59,249 nucleotides of DNA from Deltaproteobacteria bacterium. GTDB lineage: Bacteria; Myxococcota_A; UBA9160; UBA6930. Location: contig VGRF01000011.1 in assembly GCA_016875395.1 (NCBI GenBank), positions 1 through 59,249 on the forward strand, written 5' to 3'. The translations under genes and the position numbers were made by a program. Every line of letters starts with the position of its first letter. Position 1 is the stretch's first letter. Positions 8,450 through 17,111 of the stretch are shown piece by piece. The notes under the pieces were generated by a model, which was not told the DNA's origin, made no database searches, and saw only the letters and a program-made list of their open reading frames with translations.

Positions 8450-8881
8450 TCAGCGCCGGCCGGCCACGAGCCCCTTCAGCAGCTGGGCCCCGAGCTGCCC
8501 GAGCTGATTCTGCGCGGGCGCCTTGCCCTGCGGTGTGAGCTGGTCGATCACGACGGGCAGCAGCTGCGCGAGGACGCTCGCGCCCTGGCCCTGCGGAACG
8601 CCGCCGCGCTGCGCGAGCGCGTCGATGCGCCACTGACCGAGCGCTTTTGTCAGGTCGGCTGGCGAGATCGCCTGGTTCTTCCCGGTCGACACCCACGAGG
8701 CCATCGCGTCGCCGAGGCCGGCCTGCTGGAACTGCTTCGCGAGCCCATCGATGCCCCCCTGCTGTCCGGCCAGCATCTCCATCACGCCCTCGACGAGCGC
8801 GCCGCCGTTGGCACCGGCCTTCGCGCCGCCGCCGGCGAGCGAGCCGAGCGCCTGACCGAGCACCTGATCGAGAAGTCCCAT
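8450..8881 (-). CDS. YidB family protein (DUF937)
   Basis: 143 residues starting MGLLDQVLGQALGSLAGGG and containing GLGDAMASWVSTGKNQAISP, the signature of the YidB/DUF937 family, then a Gln/Gly-rich C-terminal part ending LLKGLVAGRR. Function in the family is not established; it is a small, probably cytoplasmic helical protein. It stands alone on the minus strand, convergent with the phytanoyl dioxygenase gene. Confidence 0.8.
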   Translation of the reverse strand: MGLLDQVLGQALGSLAGGGAKAGANGGALVEGVMEMLAGQQGGIDGLAKQFQQAGLGDAMASWVSTGKNQAISPADLTKALGQWRIDALAQRGGVPQGQGASVLAQLLPVVIDQLTPQGKAPAQNQLGQLGAQLLKGLVAGRR

Positions 8882-8995
8882 CGCGCGTCCCTCCTGATGG
8901 GTTCGAGTGGACGGAACGCTAGGCCCCGCGCTTCAGCTGCCGTGCGCGAAATCCGCGAATGCGAGCGGTCGCATCGCGCCGTCGAGGCGCGAGCC

Positions 8996-9454
8996 TCACT
9001 CCTCGATCACGTTCGGCTTCCCGAGCCCCTGCGCTTCGCATGCGGCCTTGTAGAACGCGAGCGTGCCGATGCCGTCGGCGACCGACTCGACCGTGCCGTC
9101 GGCGCGCAAGTTCAGGTTCACGCCGTACATGTGGAACCACACGCGCGTGTCGTTCTCGACGGCCACGAGCGTGTGCACGGAGCCCGCGGGCTCGTAGAGG
9201 AACGAGCCGGCTCGGTTCACGTAGTCGTACTCCTTGTACTTCCACGCGCCGGAGACCGTGTAGCCCCAAACCGGCCCCGTGTGGCGATGCGTCTGCACCG
9301 CGTAGCCGGCTTGGAAGACGTTCTCGACGATCCACAGCCCCTCGCCGCGCTTCACGTGCAGCACGCGCAGCTTGTTGCCGCCGCCGATCTCCACCCACGG
9401 CAACTCGTCGCGACCGATGTGCTGCGCAACCTGATTCGCGTACGGGTTCTGCAT
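8996..9454 (-). CDS. cupin-fold dioxygenase-like protein
   Basis: 152 residues from the ATG at 9454, which has AGGAGAACGCG directly upstream; the longer frame to 9541 lacks such a site. The cupin motif 1 is seen around THRHTGPVWGYTVSGAWKY and motif 2 around FLYEPAGSVHTLV, so two or three histidines and a glutamate could hold a metal. It resembles 2,4'-dihydroxyacetophenone-dioxygenase-like cupins. Substrate unknown. It is divergent from the DegT-family gene at 9601, with 146 bp between them that must hold both promoters. Confidence 0.75.
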   Translation of the reverse strand: MQNPYANQVAQHIGRDELPWVEIGGGNKLRVLHVKRGEGLWIVENVFQAGYAVQTHRHTGPVWGYTVSGAWKYKEYDYVNRAGSFLYEPAGSVHTLVAVENDTRVWFHMYGVNLNLRADGTVESVADGIGTLAFYKAACEAQGLGKPNVIEE

Positions 9455-9600
9455 CGCGTTCTCCTGTGCGGGCGCACGTTGGTAGCGCACGCACGAACGC
9501 TGCCGGACGCGAGCGAATCGCATACGGTCGCGAGCGGACACGAACGGACAAATCGAGGGTCCAGCGTCAGACGCGGAATCCTCGATTCCGGGGAGAGACG

Positions 9601-10809
9601 ATGCGCATCGAGTACGCCGGCAGCGTTCACGACGAGGAGGAGATCGCGGCGGTCGTCTCCGTGCTGCGCGGCGGCCCCTCCGCGCTGCGCATCGGGAAGC
9701 ACGTGCGCGAGTTCGAGCGGCTCGTGGCGGCGAGCTTCGGCAAGCGGCGCGGCGTCATGTGCAACAGCGGGTCTTCCGCGTTGTACCTCGCGATCGAGCT
9801 GTTAGGGCTCGCCGAGGGCGACGAGATCGTCACTTCGCCGCTGACGTTCTCGACCGACATCGCGCCGATGGTGAAGAGCCGCCTGGTGCCCGTGTTCGTG
9901 GACGTCACGCCCGACACGTTCCAGATCGACGTCGCGCAGATCGAACGGAACATCTCGCCGCGCACGAAGGCGATCCTGGCGCCGAACCTCACCGGCAACT
10001 GCCCCGACTGGGACGCGATCCGCCGCATCGCGGACACGCACGGCCTGCGCGTGATCGAGGACTCGTGCGACTGCCTCGGCGCGACGCAGGGCGGCACGCC
10101 GACGGGCACGCGCGCCGACATCTCCGTCACGAGCTTCGCGCTCGCGCACATCATCACCGCGGCGGGCACGGGCGGCATGGTGTGCGTGGACGACGAGGCG
10201 CTCGCGGATCGCTGCTTGTTGTTACGGCGCTGGGGTCGCCGCAGCGAGGTTCAGCTGTTCGGCAGCCGCAAGGGCAAGGGCGACCGCTTCTTCAGCGACC
10301 TCGACGGCATGGAGTACGACAACCTCTTCATCTTCGACGAGGTGGGTTGGAACTTCGAGCCGTCCGAGCTCTCCGCCGCGTTCGGCGTGGTGCAGATGAA
10401 GAAGCTGCCCGCGAATCTCGAACGCCGGAAGCGCAACTTCGCGATCCTGTGCGAGCGCCTCGGCCGTCACCCCGGCGCGTTCGTGCTGCCGCGCACCACG
10501 CCCGGCATCGACACCGCGTGGCACATGTTCGCCACGCTGATTCGGCCCGAGAGCGGCATTCGCCGCGCGCACTTCCAGCAGTACATGGAGCAGAGCGGCG
10601 TCGACACGCGCATGGTGTGGACCGGCAATGCCGCGCGGCAGCCCGCGTTCAAGAAGATCGCGATGCGCATCGACCCGAACGGGCTTCCGAACGCCGATCG
10701 CGTGATGGAGCACGGCGTGATCCTGCCGATGAACCACGCGCAGGGCGACGAGCAGATGCACTACATCGGCGATCTCGTCGACGCGTACGTGAAGGAGCAC
10801 GCGCGGTGA
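9601..10809 (+). CDS. DegT/DnrJ/StrS-family PLP enzyme with His in place of catalytic Lys
   Basis: 402 residues with the full sugar-aminotransferase fold: MCNSGSSALYLAIELLGL (PLP phosphate loop), VTSPLTFSTDIAPM, VIEDSCDCLGA (cofactor aspartate) and GWNFEPSELSAAFGVVQM. Where aminotransferases have SF(F/H)xxK, this protein reads SFALAHIITAAGTGG, so H183 replaces the Schiff-base lysine. The same Lys-to-His exchange is known in ColD and in the E1/RfbH 3-dehydratases, which deoxygenate C-3 of nucleotide 4-keto-6-deoxysugars. The iron-sulfur cysteines of E1 are absent, so a ColD-like, cluster-free dehydratase is the better guess. No other deoxysugar genes are nearby. The ATG sits behind GGGGAGAGACG. 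Confidence 0.85.
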   Translation: MRIEYAGSVHDEEEIAAVVSVLRGGPSALRIGKHVREFERLVAASFGKRRGVMCNSGSSALYLAIELLGLAEGDEIVTSPLTFSTDIAPMVKSRLVPVFVDVTPDTFQIDVAQIERNISPRTKAILAPNLTGNCPDWDAIRRIADTHGLRVIEDSCDCLGATQGGTPTGTRADISVTSFALAHIITAAGTGGMVCVDDEALADRCLLLRRWGRRSEVQLFGSRKGKGDRFFSDLDGMEYDNLFIFDEVGWNFEPSELSAAFGVVQMKKLPANLERRKRNFAILCERLGRHPGAFVLPRTTPGIDTAWHMFATLIRPESGIRRAHFQQYMEQSGVDTRMVWTGNAARQPAFKKIAMRIDPNGLPNADRVMEHGVILPMNHAQGDEQMHYIGDLVDAYVKEHAR

Positions 10810-11417
10810 GCGAGTCCCGCGAGCCGCGGCTGCTGCTCGCGCTCGGCGCCGTCGCGCTCATCGCCTCCGGCATCGCCCCGTACGATCGCCTCACCTGGGC
10901 GCTCGAAGTCGCGCCCGCCGTGATCACCGCCGCGATCCTCGTCGCCACGCGCCGCCGCTTCCCGCTCACGCCGCTCGCGTACCGCCTCGTCTTCCTGCAC
11001 GCGCTCATCCTGCTGCTCGGCGCGCACTACACCTACGCACGCGTCCCGGTCGGCTTCTGGGTGCAGGACGCGCTCGGCCTCGCGCGCAATCACTACGACC
11101 GCGTCGGGCACTTCATGCAGGGCTTCACGCCCGCGATCGTCGCCCGCGAGGTGTTGCTGCGGGCCTCGCCGGTTCGCGCGAACCCGTGGCTCGCGTGGCT
11201 CACGCTCTGCGTCGTGCTCGCCGCGAGCGCGTTCTACGAGTTCATCGAGTGGTGGGCCGCGCTGATCGGCGGCGTCGCCGCGGAGGCGTTCCTCGCGACG
11301 CAAGGCGACGTGTGGGACACGCAGTGGGACATGTTCCTGTGCCTGTGCGGCGCATGCGCGGCGCTCGCGCTGCTCGGGCGGCGGCATCAGCGCGAGGTGG
11401 AGCGCCTCTCGCGCTGA
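10806..11417 (+). CDS. DUF2238 (YjdF-like) inner-membrane protein
   Basis: 203 residues with about six hydrophobic segments. The conserved stretch ARNHYDRVGHFMQGFTPAIVAREVLLR and the late YEFIEWWAALIGG and GDVWDTQWDMFLCL blocks are typical of DUF2238 proteins. The GTG start (10806-10808) overlaps the TGA of the DegT-family gene by four bases, so translation is likely coupled. Role unknown; an inner-membrane location is inferred from the hydrophobic profile. Confidence 0.8.
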   Translation: MSESREPRLLLALGAVALIASGIAPYDRLTWALEVAPAVITAAILVATRRRFPLTPLAYRLVFLHALILLLGAHYTYARVPVGFWVQDALGLARNHYDRVGHFMQGFTPAIVAREVLLRASPVRANPWLAWLTLCVVLAASAFYEFIEWWAALIGGVAAEAFLATQGDVWDTQWDMFLCLCGACAALALLGRRHQREVERLSR

Positions 11418-11450
11418 TCTACCGTGCTCCCACTTCTCGAGGAGCACGCC

Positions 11451-12587
11451 ATGCACGTCGGCACCGGCATCGTCTATCAGGCCATCGGCGCAGGTCGCAC
11501 CGATCGCGAGGTGTATCAGCGCGAGCTTGCCCTCGCGGACCTCGCGGAGCCGCTCGGGTACGACTCGCTGTGGGGAGTCGAGCACCACTTCACCGACTAC
11601 ACGATGTGCCCCGACGTGCTGCAGCACCTCACCTACTTCGCGGGGCGCACCTCGCGCATTCAGCTCGGCTCGATGGTGGTGGTGCTGCCGTGGCACGACC
11701 CGGTTCGCGTCGCGGAGCAGGTCGCGATGCTCGACCACATGTCGAACGGGCGCTTCGTGTTCGGCATCGGGCGCGGGCTCGGGCGCGTCGAGTTCGAAGG
11801 CTTCGGCGTGAATCAGGGCGACTCGCGCGAGATCTTCACCGAGAGCGCGCAGATGCTGCTCGAGGGCCTCGAGCGCGGCTACGTCGAGTTCTCGGGCAAG
11901 CACATCCAGCAGGCGCGCCGCGAGATTCGGCCGCGCCCGTTCAAGTCGTTCCGCGGGCGCACGTACGCGGCGGCGGTGTCACCCGAGAGCAGCGAGATCA
12001 TGGCCCGGCTCGGCGTCGGCATCATGATCGTGCCGCAGAAGCCCTGGCCGCACGTGGTGCGGGAGCTGAAGGCGTATCGCGAGATCTATCGCGAGGTGAA
12101 CCGCGCGGATGCGCCGCCGCCGCTGCTCTCGGGCTGGGTCTTCATCGACGACGACGAGAGCGTCGCGAAGGAGCTCGCCCACAAGTACATCGGCCGGTAC
12201 TACCGCTCGGTCGTCGAGCACTACGAGCTCGACGGCACGCATCTACAGGGCCTCAAAGGCTACGAGATGTACGGGAAGATCCAAGAGAAGATGGGCGCGC
12301 CGGGCGGCGTCGACGCGGGCGTCGAGTTCTTCACGAGCCTGCATCCGTGGGGCACGCCGAAGCAGGTGTACGAGAAGATCATGGACGCGCGCGGGCTGAT
12401 CGGCGCCGAGGGCTTCGTCGCGATGTTCAGCTACGGCGGCATCCCGTACGACGTGGCGGAGCAGCAAAGCAAGCGCTTCGCGGCGGAGGTGATGCCGAAG
12501 CTGAAGGCCGTCGTGCCTCTCGCGGAGCAGCAGGTCGCGCGCGCGCGGCCCGCGCTCGCAGGCGGAGCGATCTCGGCGAGCGCTTAG
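11451..12587 (+). CDS. LLM-class flavin-dependent oxidoreductase
   Basis: 378 residues of the bacterial-luciferase-like TIM barrel. Recognisable parts are YDSLWGVEHHFTDY near the N-terminus, IQLGSMVVVLPWHDPVRVAEQ, and SNGRFVFGIGRGLGRVEFEGFG. The family uses FMN or F420 to oxidise or oxygenate small organic compounds; the long C-terminal half fits an FMN monooxygenase-like member. The ATG at 11451 has AGGAGCACGCC upstream; a GTG at 11424 would place that ribosome site inside the gene and is rejected. The stop codon shares bases with the stop of the convergent TonB-like gene (12584-12587). Confidence 0.85.
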   Translation: MHVGTGIVYQAIGAGRTDREVYQRELALADLAEPLGYDSLWGVEHHFTDYTMCPDVLQHLTYFAGRTSRIQLGSMVVVLPWHDPVRVAEQVAMLDHMSNGRFVFGIGRGLGRVEFEGFGVNQGDSREIFTESAQMLLEGLERGYVEFSGKHIQQARREIRPRPFKSFRGRTYAAAVSPESSEIMARLGVGIMIVPQKPWPHVVRELKAYREIYREVNRADAPPPLLSGWVFIDDDESVAKELAHKYIGRYYRSVVEHYELDGTHLQGLKGYEMYGKIQEKMGAPGGVDAGVEFFTSLHPWGTPKQVYEKIMDARGLIGAEGFVAMFSYGGIPYDVAEQQSKRFAAEVMPKLKAVVPLAEQQVARARPALAGGAISASA

Positions 12588-13672
12588 CTCTGCTCGTTCG
12601 ACTTCGTCGCCGGTTGCGCCTGCGCCGTGGCGGCGTCGGGCATCTCGATCAGGCGGAACTTCGCGCCTTCGTCGCCGAACACGTAGAGCCGGCACGCGCC
12701 CCATTCATCGGGCACGCGCCAGTTCTTGGCCGTCTCGAACTTCGCGGTGAAGCGTCGCCCCTGACAACGCAGCTCGAAGCGCTCGATCTTCCCGACCACG
12801 TCGACGAAGCCGAACTCGCGCCGCAGGAGGCGCGCCTCCCAGAGCGCCGGCTGCGCTTCCTTGTCGCAGCGGCAGGTGAGCTCCCCCGCGGTGGCGATCG
12901 CTTTGTCGCCCTTCACCTTGCCCGCAATCTCTTCGCCCACGTTGCGAAGCGGCTCGCTCAGCTCCTTCGGGTATTCGGTCTTCAGCTCCTCGTAGAGCGA
13001 GAGCGCGTCTGCCCATAGCTGCAGGTTCGTCGCGAGCGCGAAGGCCGAGCGCGTCGCGTCGGCCTTGAGCCGCTTCTCGACGCCGTACTCGAAGCGTCGC
13101 GCGGATTGCGTCTCCTCGTATTGCGCTCGTCGGTCGTTCCTCTTCTCTGCGATGCGCGCACGCGCGAAGTGCATGCGCGCAGATTCGTAGTTGTTCTCGG
13201 GCACGAGCTCGCTCAGCTTCGCCTCGGCGCCGGCGAGATCGTTCGCGTCGATCAGCTTCTGCGCGGCGCGCCACGGCTTCGCGAACTCTTGTCGAGCGCC
13301 GAGTGGACCTTCCATGTTGAAGCTCAGGCGGACTTGCGTTGCGCACTGCTCTACGGGCGCGCCATCGAGCGTCGCGGGTTCATACTTCCACTTCGGAATC
13401 GAGTTCAGAGCGGCGCGTTCGAACTCCTTCGCCCCGCTCGAGCGATCGATGACTGGGTCTCTCACGGCGCCGGTCGCATCGATGCAGTACGAGACGACCA
13501 CCCAGCCTTCCTTCCAGCGCGAGATTGCGGTCGCCGGATAGCTCGGGTTCCGACGCTCCACGGGCTTCGCCGAGACGAACGTGCCGAACTGAGGCAGATC
13601 CGCGGCAGCAGGAGCGCACACGAGCAGCGCAGCGAAGAGCGCAAAGACAGTCATTCGCGATCGCTTCTTCAT
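12584..13672 (-). CDS. TonB C-terminal-domain secreted protein (paralogue 1)
   Basis: 362 residues from the ATG at 13672. A signal peptide (MKKRSRMTVFALFAALLVC, cleavage after APAAA) leads to a TonB C-terminal-like domain: NPSYPATAISRWKEGWVVV, then IDATGAVRDPVIDRSSG and IPKWKYEPA. The remainder is helical and repeat-like, with cysteine pairs late (LTCRCDKE, FELRCQGR). It lacks the N-terminal membrane helix and proline-rich spacer of true TonB, so it is a periplasmic or secreted relative, not an energy transducer. The next minus-strand gene upstream is a paralogue with the same plan. Confidence 0.75.
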   Translation of the reverse strand: MKKRSRMTVFALFAALLVCAPAAADLPQFGTFVSAKPVERRNPSYPATAISRWKEGWVVVSYCIDATGAVRDPVIDRSSGAKEFERAALNSIPKWKYEPATLDGAPVEQCATQVRLSFNMEGPLGARQEFAKPWRAAQKLIDANDLAGAEAKLSELVPENNYESARMHFARARIAEKRNDRRAQYEETQSARRFEYGVEKRLKADATRSAFALATNLQLWADALSLYEELKTEYPKELSEPLRNVGEEIAGKVKGDKAIATAGELTCRCDKEAQPALWEARLLRREFGFVDVVGKIERFELRCQGRRFTAKFETAKNWRVPDEWGACRLYVFGDEGAKFRLIEMPDAATAQAQPATKSNEQS

Positions 13673-13738
13673 CGTGAGCCTCCGACGTTCTGACACGAGC
13701 CTACTCGGCGAGCTGGCGCGAGCGCGCGTCAAACTTCG

Positions 13739-14797
13739 TCAAAGCGAGTCGGAAGCCGTCGCTTCGCTGGAGGGCGGCTCGACGAGCGTGAAACGCGCGC
13801 CCTCGGATCCGCGGATCTGCACCTGACACTGACTGGCGCCTTCCGGAACGCGGATCAGGGTGTCCGGTGCGAACTCGAGTGCCGCGTCGAGGCAACACAG
13901 CTCGGCGCGAGTGATCTCGCCGCTCTCGCGCGCGAGGAGAAAACGCTTGCGCGTGAGCGGGCTGCTCCAGTGGCTCGGGGCGCGCTCACTCGCGCCGAGC
14001 CGTCTCGCGACTCCCGGCGTTGCGAGATCGACGCCGCCAGGCGCCAGACCGTCGAGCTGTTCCGCGAGTCCGACCAGCTCGGCCGGCAAGGCACCCAGCT
14101 CGCGCAAGCCGCGCACGATCGCCGCGGCTCGCCCGTACTGACGCGCGGCGACGAGTGCGCTCGCTTGCCGGCTCGAGGTTGCGACGAACGCATCGAGGGA
14201 GAGCTGGTCGGCCCGCGCTGCCCTGTTTCGCGCGGTTCTTTCGACGTGTGGACCGAAGCGCGAGGGCAGGCCCGCCCGAGCCACGCGCTCGAGCGCGACG
14301 AGCTCGCCCTCGATGTCGCCCGACGCGCGGGCGAGGTGTGCGCGCATCAGCTCGCGCTGCGTGAGCTCTCGGAGCGAGTTTGCGTGGAAGTCATCGAAGA
14401 TCGCGCGTGCCGCAGCGATGTCGCCCGCCGCGAACGCCTCGTCGAATCGCTCGAGGCGTTTGTTGGGTCCGGTCCTTACGCCCATCTGCAAGGAGAGCCG
14501 AACCTGCACCCCACAACGCGCGGACGAGCCCGGTTCGTAGGTCCACTTGGAAACCGCGCGCAAGACGGAGGCATCGATTTCGGCTTCGCCACTCGAGTCG
14601 GAGACGAAGGCGTCCTCGACATTCCCGGAAGTGCTGATCCGAAACGAGATGACGCTCCAGCCCTCGACGCGCCGCTCGACGAGCGCCCGGGGGTAGTCGG
14701 GACCCACGCGTCGTCGCGGAGTGCTCAGCGGCGCGTCCTACGCGAGCACCGGCATTGCGACGAAAGCGGCCAGCAGCGATCCCCAGCCCAATCTCAT
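13739..14797 (-). pseudogene. TonB C-terminal-domain protein (paralogue 2), amber codon after the signal peptide
   Basis: Reading from ATG 14797 gives a classical leader, MRLGWGSLLAAFVAMPVLA, then a TAG at 14740-14738, then in the same frame DAPLSTPRRRVGPDYPRALV and a full paralogue of the gene at 12584-13672 (VGPDYPRALVERRVEGW matches its NPSYPATAISRWKEGW). The rest, 322 codons from GTG 14707, is intact to the stop. The start lies 4 bp after the MFS stop and behind a GGGGTGAGG site, so the leader is real. The gene is inactivated by one base, is read through, or the base is a sequencing error. Translation from GTG 14707 would give a protein without export signal. Confidence 0.75.
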
Positions 14798-14801
14798 CGC
14801 C

Positions 14802-16109
14802 TCACCCCATTCGCGCACTCTCCAAATCGCGCAGCAGCGTACGCGTCCCTAACAAGAGCGACACCACGCCGAGGCTCATCGTCGCGAGCACGGCGATCAT
14901 CGCGACGCGCAGCGACTCCGCGCCGTAGCGCAGCGCGAGCGCGTCGCTGAGCGCGCCCATCGCCCACGGCCCGAACAGCATGCCGCCGCCGGTGATGAAG
15001 AGGATCAGCACCGAGGAGGTGACGGCGCGGATGCGCGCGGGCGCGAGGCTCTGCGCGATCGCGAACAGCACGGGCGCGTAGCCGGCGCCGACGATGCCGC
15101 TCGGCACGGACAGCCAGATCGCGAGCTTCGGGTCGGGCACGGCGCAAATCGCGATGAGGATCGGCATCGAGAACGCCACGGAGGCGGCCGCCACGCGCAG
15201 GCGCCAGCGCGGATCGAGCCGCGCGAGGCGGTCGGCGAGGAAACCCGCGAGCAGCGTGCCGGTGATCGCGGCGGCGCCGTTCACGAGGCCGTAGCTCATG
15301 CCGAACGACGCCAGCGACATGCCGTGCGAGCGCTGGAACATCTGCGGAAGCCAGGAGCCGAAGCCTGTGCCCGCAAGCGAGGCGAGCATGCCGCCGAACG
15401 CGATCGCCACGAACGTCGGGATGCGCAGCAGCAGCGCGATGCTCGAGAAGAAATCAGCGAGCGCGGAGCCGAGTGACGAGGGGCGCGGCGCGGCGCGCGC
15501 GGGCTCGCGCACCGTCGTCCACAACAACACGGCCAGCACGATGCCGGGCAAGCCCGCGACGAAGAATGCGCCGCGCCAGCCGAGCGGCTCGACGAGCAGC
15601 CCGCCCATCAGCGTGCCGAGCATCGAGCCGATCGGGACGCCGAGCTGGAACACCGAGAGCGCGAACGCGCGGCGCTCGGGCGGGAAGTAGTCGGCGATCA
15701 GCGAGTGCGCGGGCGCGGCGCCAGCGGCTTCGCCGACGCCTACGCCGATGCGCGCGAGCGCCACCTGCCACGCCGTCTTCGCGATGCCGGTGTAGGCGGT
15801 GAACGCGCTCCACACGAGCATGCCTACGGCGATCAGCTGCGTGCGCGAACGCCGATCCGCCAGCCACGCCACGGGAACGCCGAGGCCGGAGTAGAGCAGG
15901 GCGAAGGCGGGGCCGAGGAGCAGGCCCATCGTGCCGTCGGAGATCGCGAACTCGGCCTTGATCGGACCCGCGAGCATCGAGAACACGAAACGGTCGAGGT
16001 AGTTGACGACGTAGCTCGCCGAGAGCAGCGCGAGCACGTAGCTCGCGTTCGAGCGGGGCGTTTTTTCGCTCACGGCGCGCGAGTTACCCCGGCGAGCGCT
16101 CACATTCAA
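14802..16109 (-). CDS. MFS transporter, spinster-like
   Basis: 435 residues with about 12 hydrophobic helices. YVVNYLDRFVFSMLAGPIKAEF near the start and LADRRSRTQL in the first cytoplasmic loop are MFS hallmarks; FPPERRAFALSVFQLGVPIGSMLG and RARIGVGVGEA-type sequence place it among spinster-like or hexuronate/drug-type carriers. Substrate unknown. GTG 16073 is an alternative start that would remove 12 residues. It precedes the second TonB-like gene by 4 bp, so the two form one minus-strand unit. Motif CCCTAACAA (14847-14855) encodes Leu-Leu-Gly. Confidence 0.85.
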   Translation of the reverse strand: MNVSARRGNSRAVSEKTPRSNASYVLALLSASYVVNYLDRFVFSMLAGPIKAEFAISDGTMGLLLGPAFALLYSGLGVPVAWLADRRSRTQLIAVGMLVWSAFTAYTGIAKTAWQVALARIGVGVGEAAGAAPAHSLIADYFPPERRAFALSVFQLGVPIGSMLGTLMGGLLVEPLGWRGAFFVAGLPGIVLAVLLWTTVREPARAAPRPSSLGSALADFFSSIALLLRIPTFVAIAFGGMLASLAGTGFGSWLPQMFQRSHGMSLASFGMSYGLVNGAAAITGTLLAGFLADRLARLDPRWRLRVAAASVAFSMPILIAICAVPDPKLAIWLSVPSGIVGAGYAPVLFAIAQSLAPARIRAVTSSVLILFITGGGMLFGPWAMGALSDALALRYGAESLRVAMIAVLATMSLGVVSLLLGTRTLLRDLESARMG

Positions 16110-16229
16110 CGCAGCGCGTGCCCCGGGTCACAGATGCGAGCCGCGTTCGCGTGCACGATTCGCGCGGGGTGCCACCCATCACTTGCGCGCATCGACCCGT
16201 CGGTGACGCGCTTCATTCAGGGAGAGCTC

Positions 16230-16504
16230 ATGCGGAAGGTGATCTAGGGTCTCATGCTGGCTTTGCGCTCGCCGCTGTCGGCTGCGCGTCGACCTCGGAC
16301 ATGGACACGCTGCGCAGCGACGTGAACGCGGCGCGCTCGGAAGCGGCCGAGGCGAAGCGCGCCGCGGACGAAGCGAAGGCGGCGGCAGCGGCAGCACAGC
16401 AAGAAGCGAGCGCCGCGCGCTCGGCCGCGGATGCAGCCGCGGCGGAGGCCAAGACGGCGAGCGAGAAGGCCGACCGCATCTTTCAGCGCTCTCTGCACAA
16501 ATAA
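16230..16504 (+). pseudogene. Lpp-like alanine-zipper lipoprotein with broken leader
   Basis: The body reads FALAAVGCASTSDMDTLRSD, then an Ala/Glu/Lys heptad helix and a C-terminal ...RSLHK. The lipobox (AAVGC), alanine-zipper helix and terminal lysine match Braun-type lipoproteins, whose last lysine is joined to peptidoglycan by L,D-transpeptidases, two of which follow. The plausible start, ATG 16230 behind GGGAGAG, reads MRKVI and then hits TAG (16245-16247); it must also change frame before the lipobox. One added T in TTT (16262-16264) plus loss of the TAG gives MLAFALAAVGC. Decay or sequence error are both possible. No other good start exists in the lipoprotein frame. Confidence 0.6.
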
Positions 16505-16538
16505 CGAGCGCTTCTCGATCGGGGCGCGGGAGGCGCAG

Positions 16539-17111
16539 GTGCAGCCGGCGGCTCAAGAGGCCGCGGCTGACCTGTTCAATGCGACCGAGGGTGAGCGGGC
16601 GGGGCTTCGCCCCGCAGGCCAGCTACTCGGAGATGACACGTCCGGGCCGAGCTGCGCGGAGCGCGTTGCGTCCGGCGAGATTCGCCCGCGCGTGGAACGC
16701 GTGCTCGTGGAGAAGAGCGCGCGGCGCCTCACGCTCTGGTTCGCGGGCTTCGCGGTGCGCGAGTACCGCGTCGCGCTCGGCCGCGAGCCGGTCGGCGACA
16801 AGCGCTTCGCGCGCGATGGGCGCACGCCCGAGGGCGTGTACACGATCGACGCGCGCAATCCGGGCAGCGAGTTCTACCGCTCGCTCCACATCTCGTATCC
16901 GAGCGCGGCCGACCTGAAGGCTGCGCGCGAGGCCGGGCGCGATCCGGGCGGCGAGATCATGCTTCACGGGCTGCCGAACGGTGCAGACTGGGTGGCGCGC
17001 GATCACGCGCGCTTCGATTGGACCGAGGGCTGCATCGCGGTCACGAACGAAGAGATCGACGAGATTTGGGAGCTGGTCGCGGATGGCACGCCGATCGAGA
17101 TTCGCCCGTAA
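16539..17111 (+). CDS. L,D-transpeptidase (YkuD) family protein
   Basis: About 190 residues. The catalytic YkuD domain starts near VERVLVEKSARRLTLWFAGF and contains GRTPEGVYTIDARNPGSEFY, IMLHGLPNG and DWTEGCIAVTNEEIDEIW, so the histidine and the (S/T)xGC cysteine are present. Such enzymes make 3-3 cross-links or attach lipoproteins to peptidoglycan. The N-terminus is unsatisfactory: no signal peptide can be read in any frame, and GTG 16539 (behind GGGAGG) is only the best available start. The stretch before residue 50 includes a perfect hairpin and may be non-coding. The 3' end overlaps the next gene by 29 nt. Confidence 0.7.
   Translation: MQPAAQEAAADLFNATEGERAGLRPAGQLLGDDTSGPSCAERVASGEIRPRVERVLVEKSARRLTLWFAGFAVREYRVALGREPVGDKRFARDGRTPEGVYTIDARNPGSEFYRSLHISYPSAADLKAAREAGRDPGGEIMLHGLPNGADWVARDHARFDWTEGCIAVTNEEIDEIWELVADGTPIEIRP
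16599..16615. terminator. short perfect hairpin, possible terminator
   Basis: GCGGGGC-TTC-GCCCCGC: a 7-bp perfect G+C stem with a 3-base loop. It lies inside the uncertain N-terminal part of the first L,D-transpeptidase frame and after the lipoprotein gene. No U-tract follows, so it may be a structural pause or an end signal for the lipoprotein transcript. Confidence 0.35.

Noticed and set aside
11424-11450. GTG 11424 as the start of the LLM oxidoreductase.
   Set aside because: It would include the AGGAGCAC ribosome site inside the gene and adds residues not in the family.
16118-16229. GTG 16118 as a start giving the lipoprotein frame a long N-terminus.
   Set aside because: The added residues are not signal-like and would bury the lipobox after about 50 residues; the disrupted leader from ATG 16230 explains the locus better.
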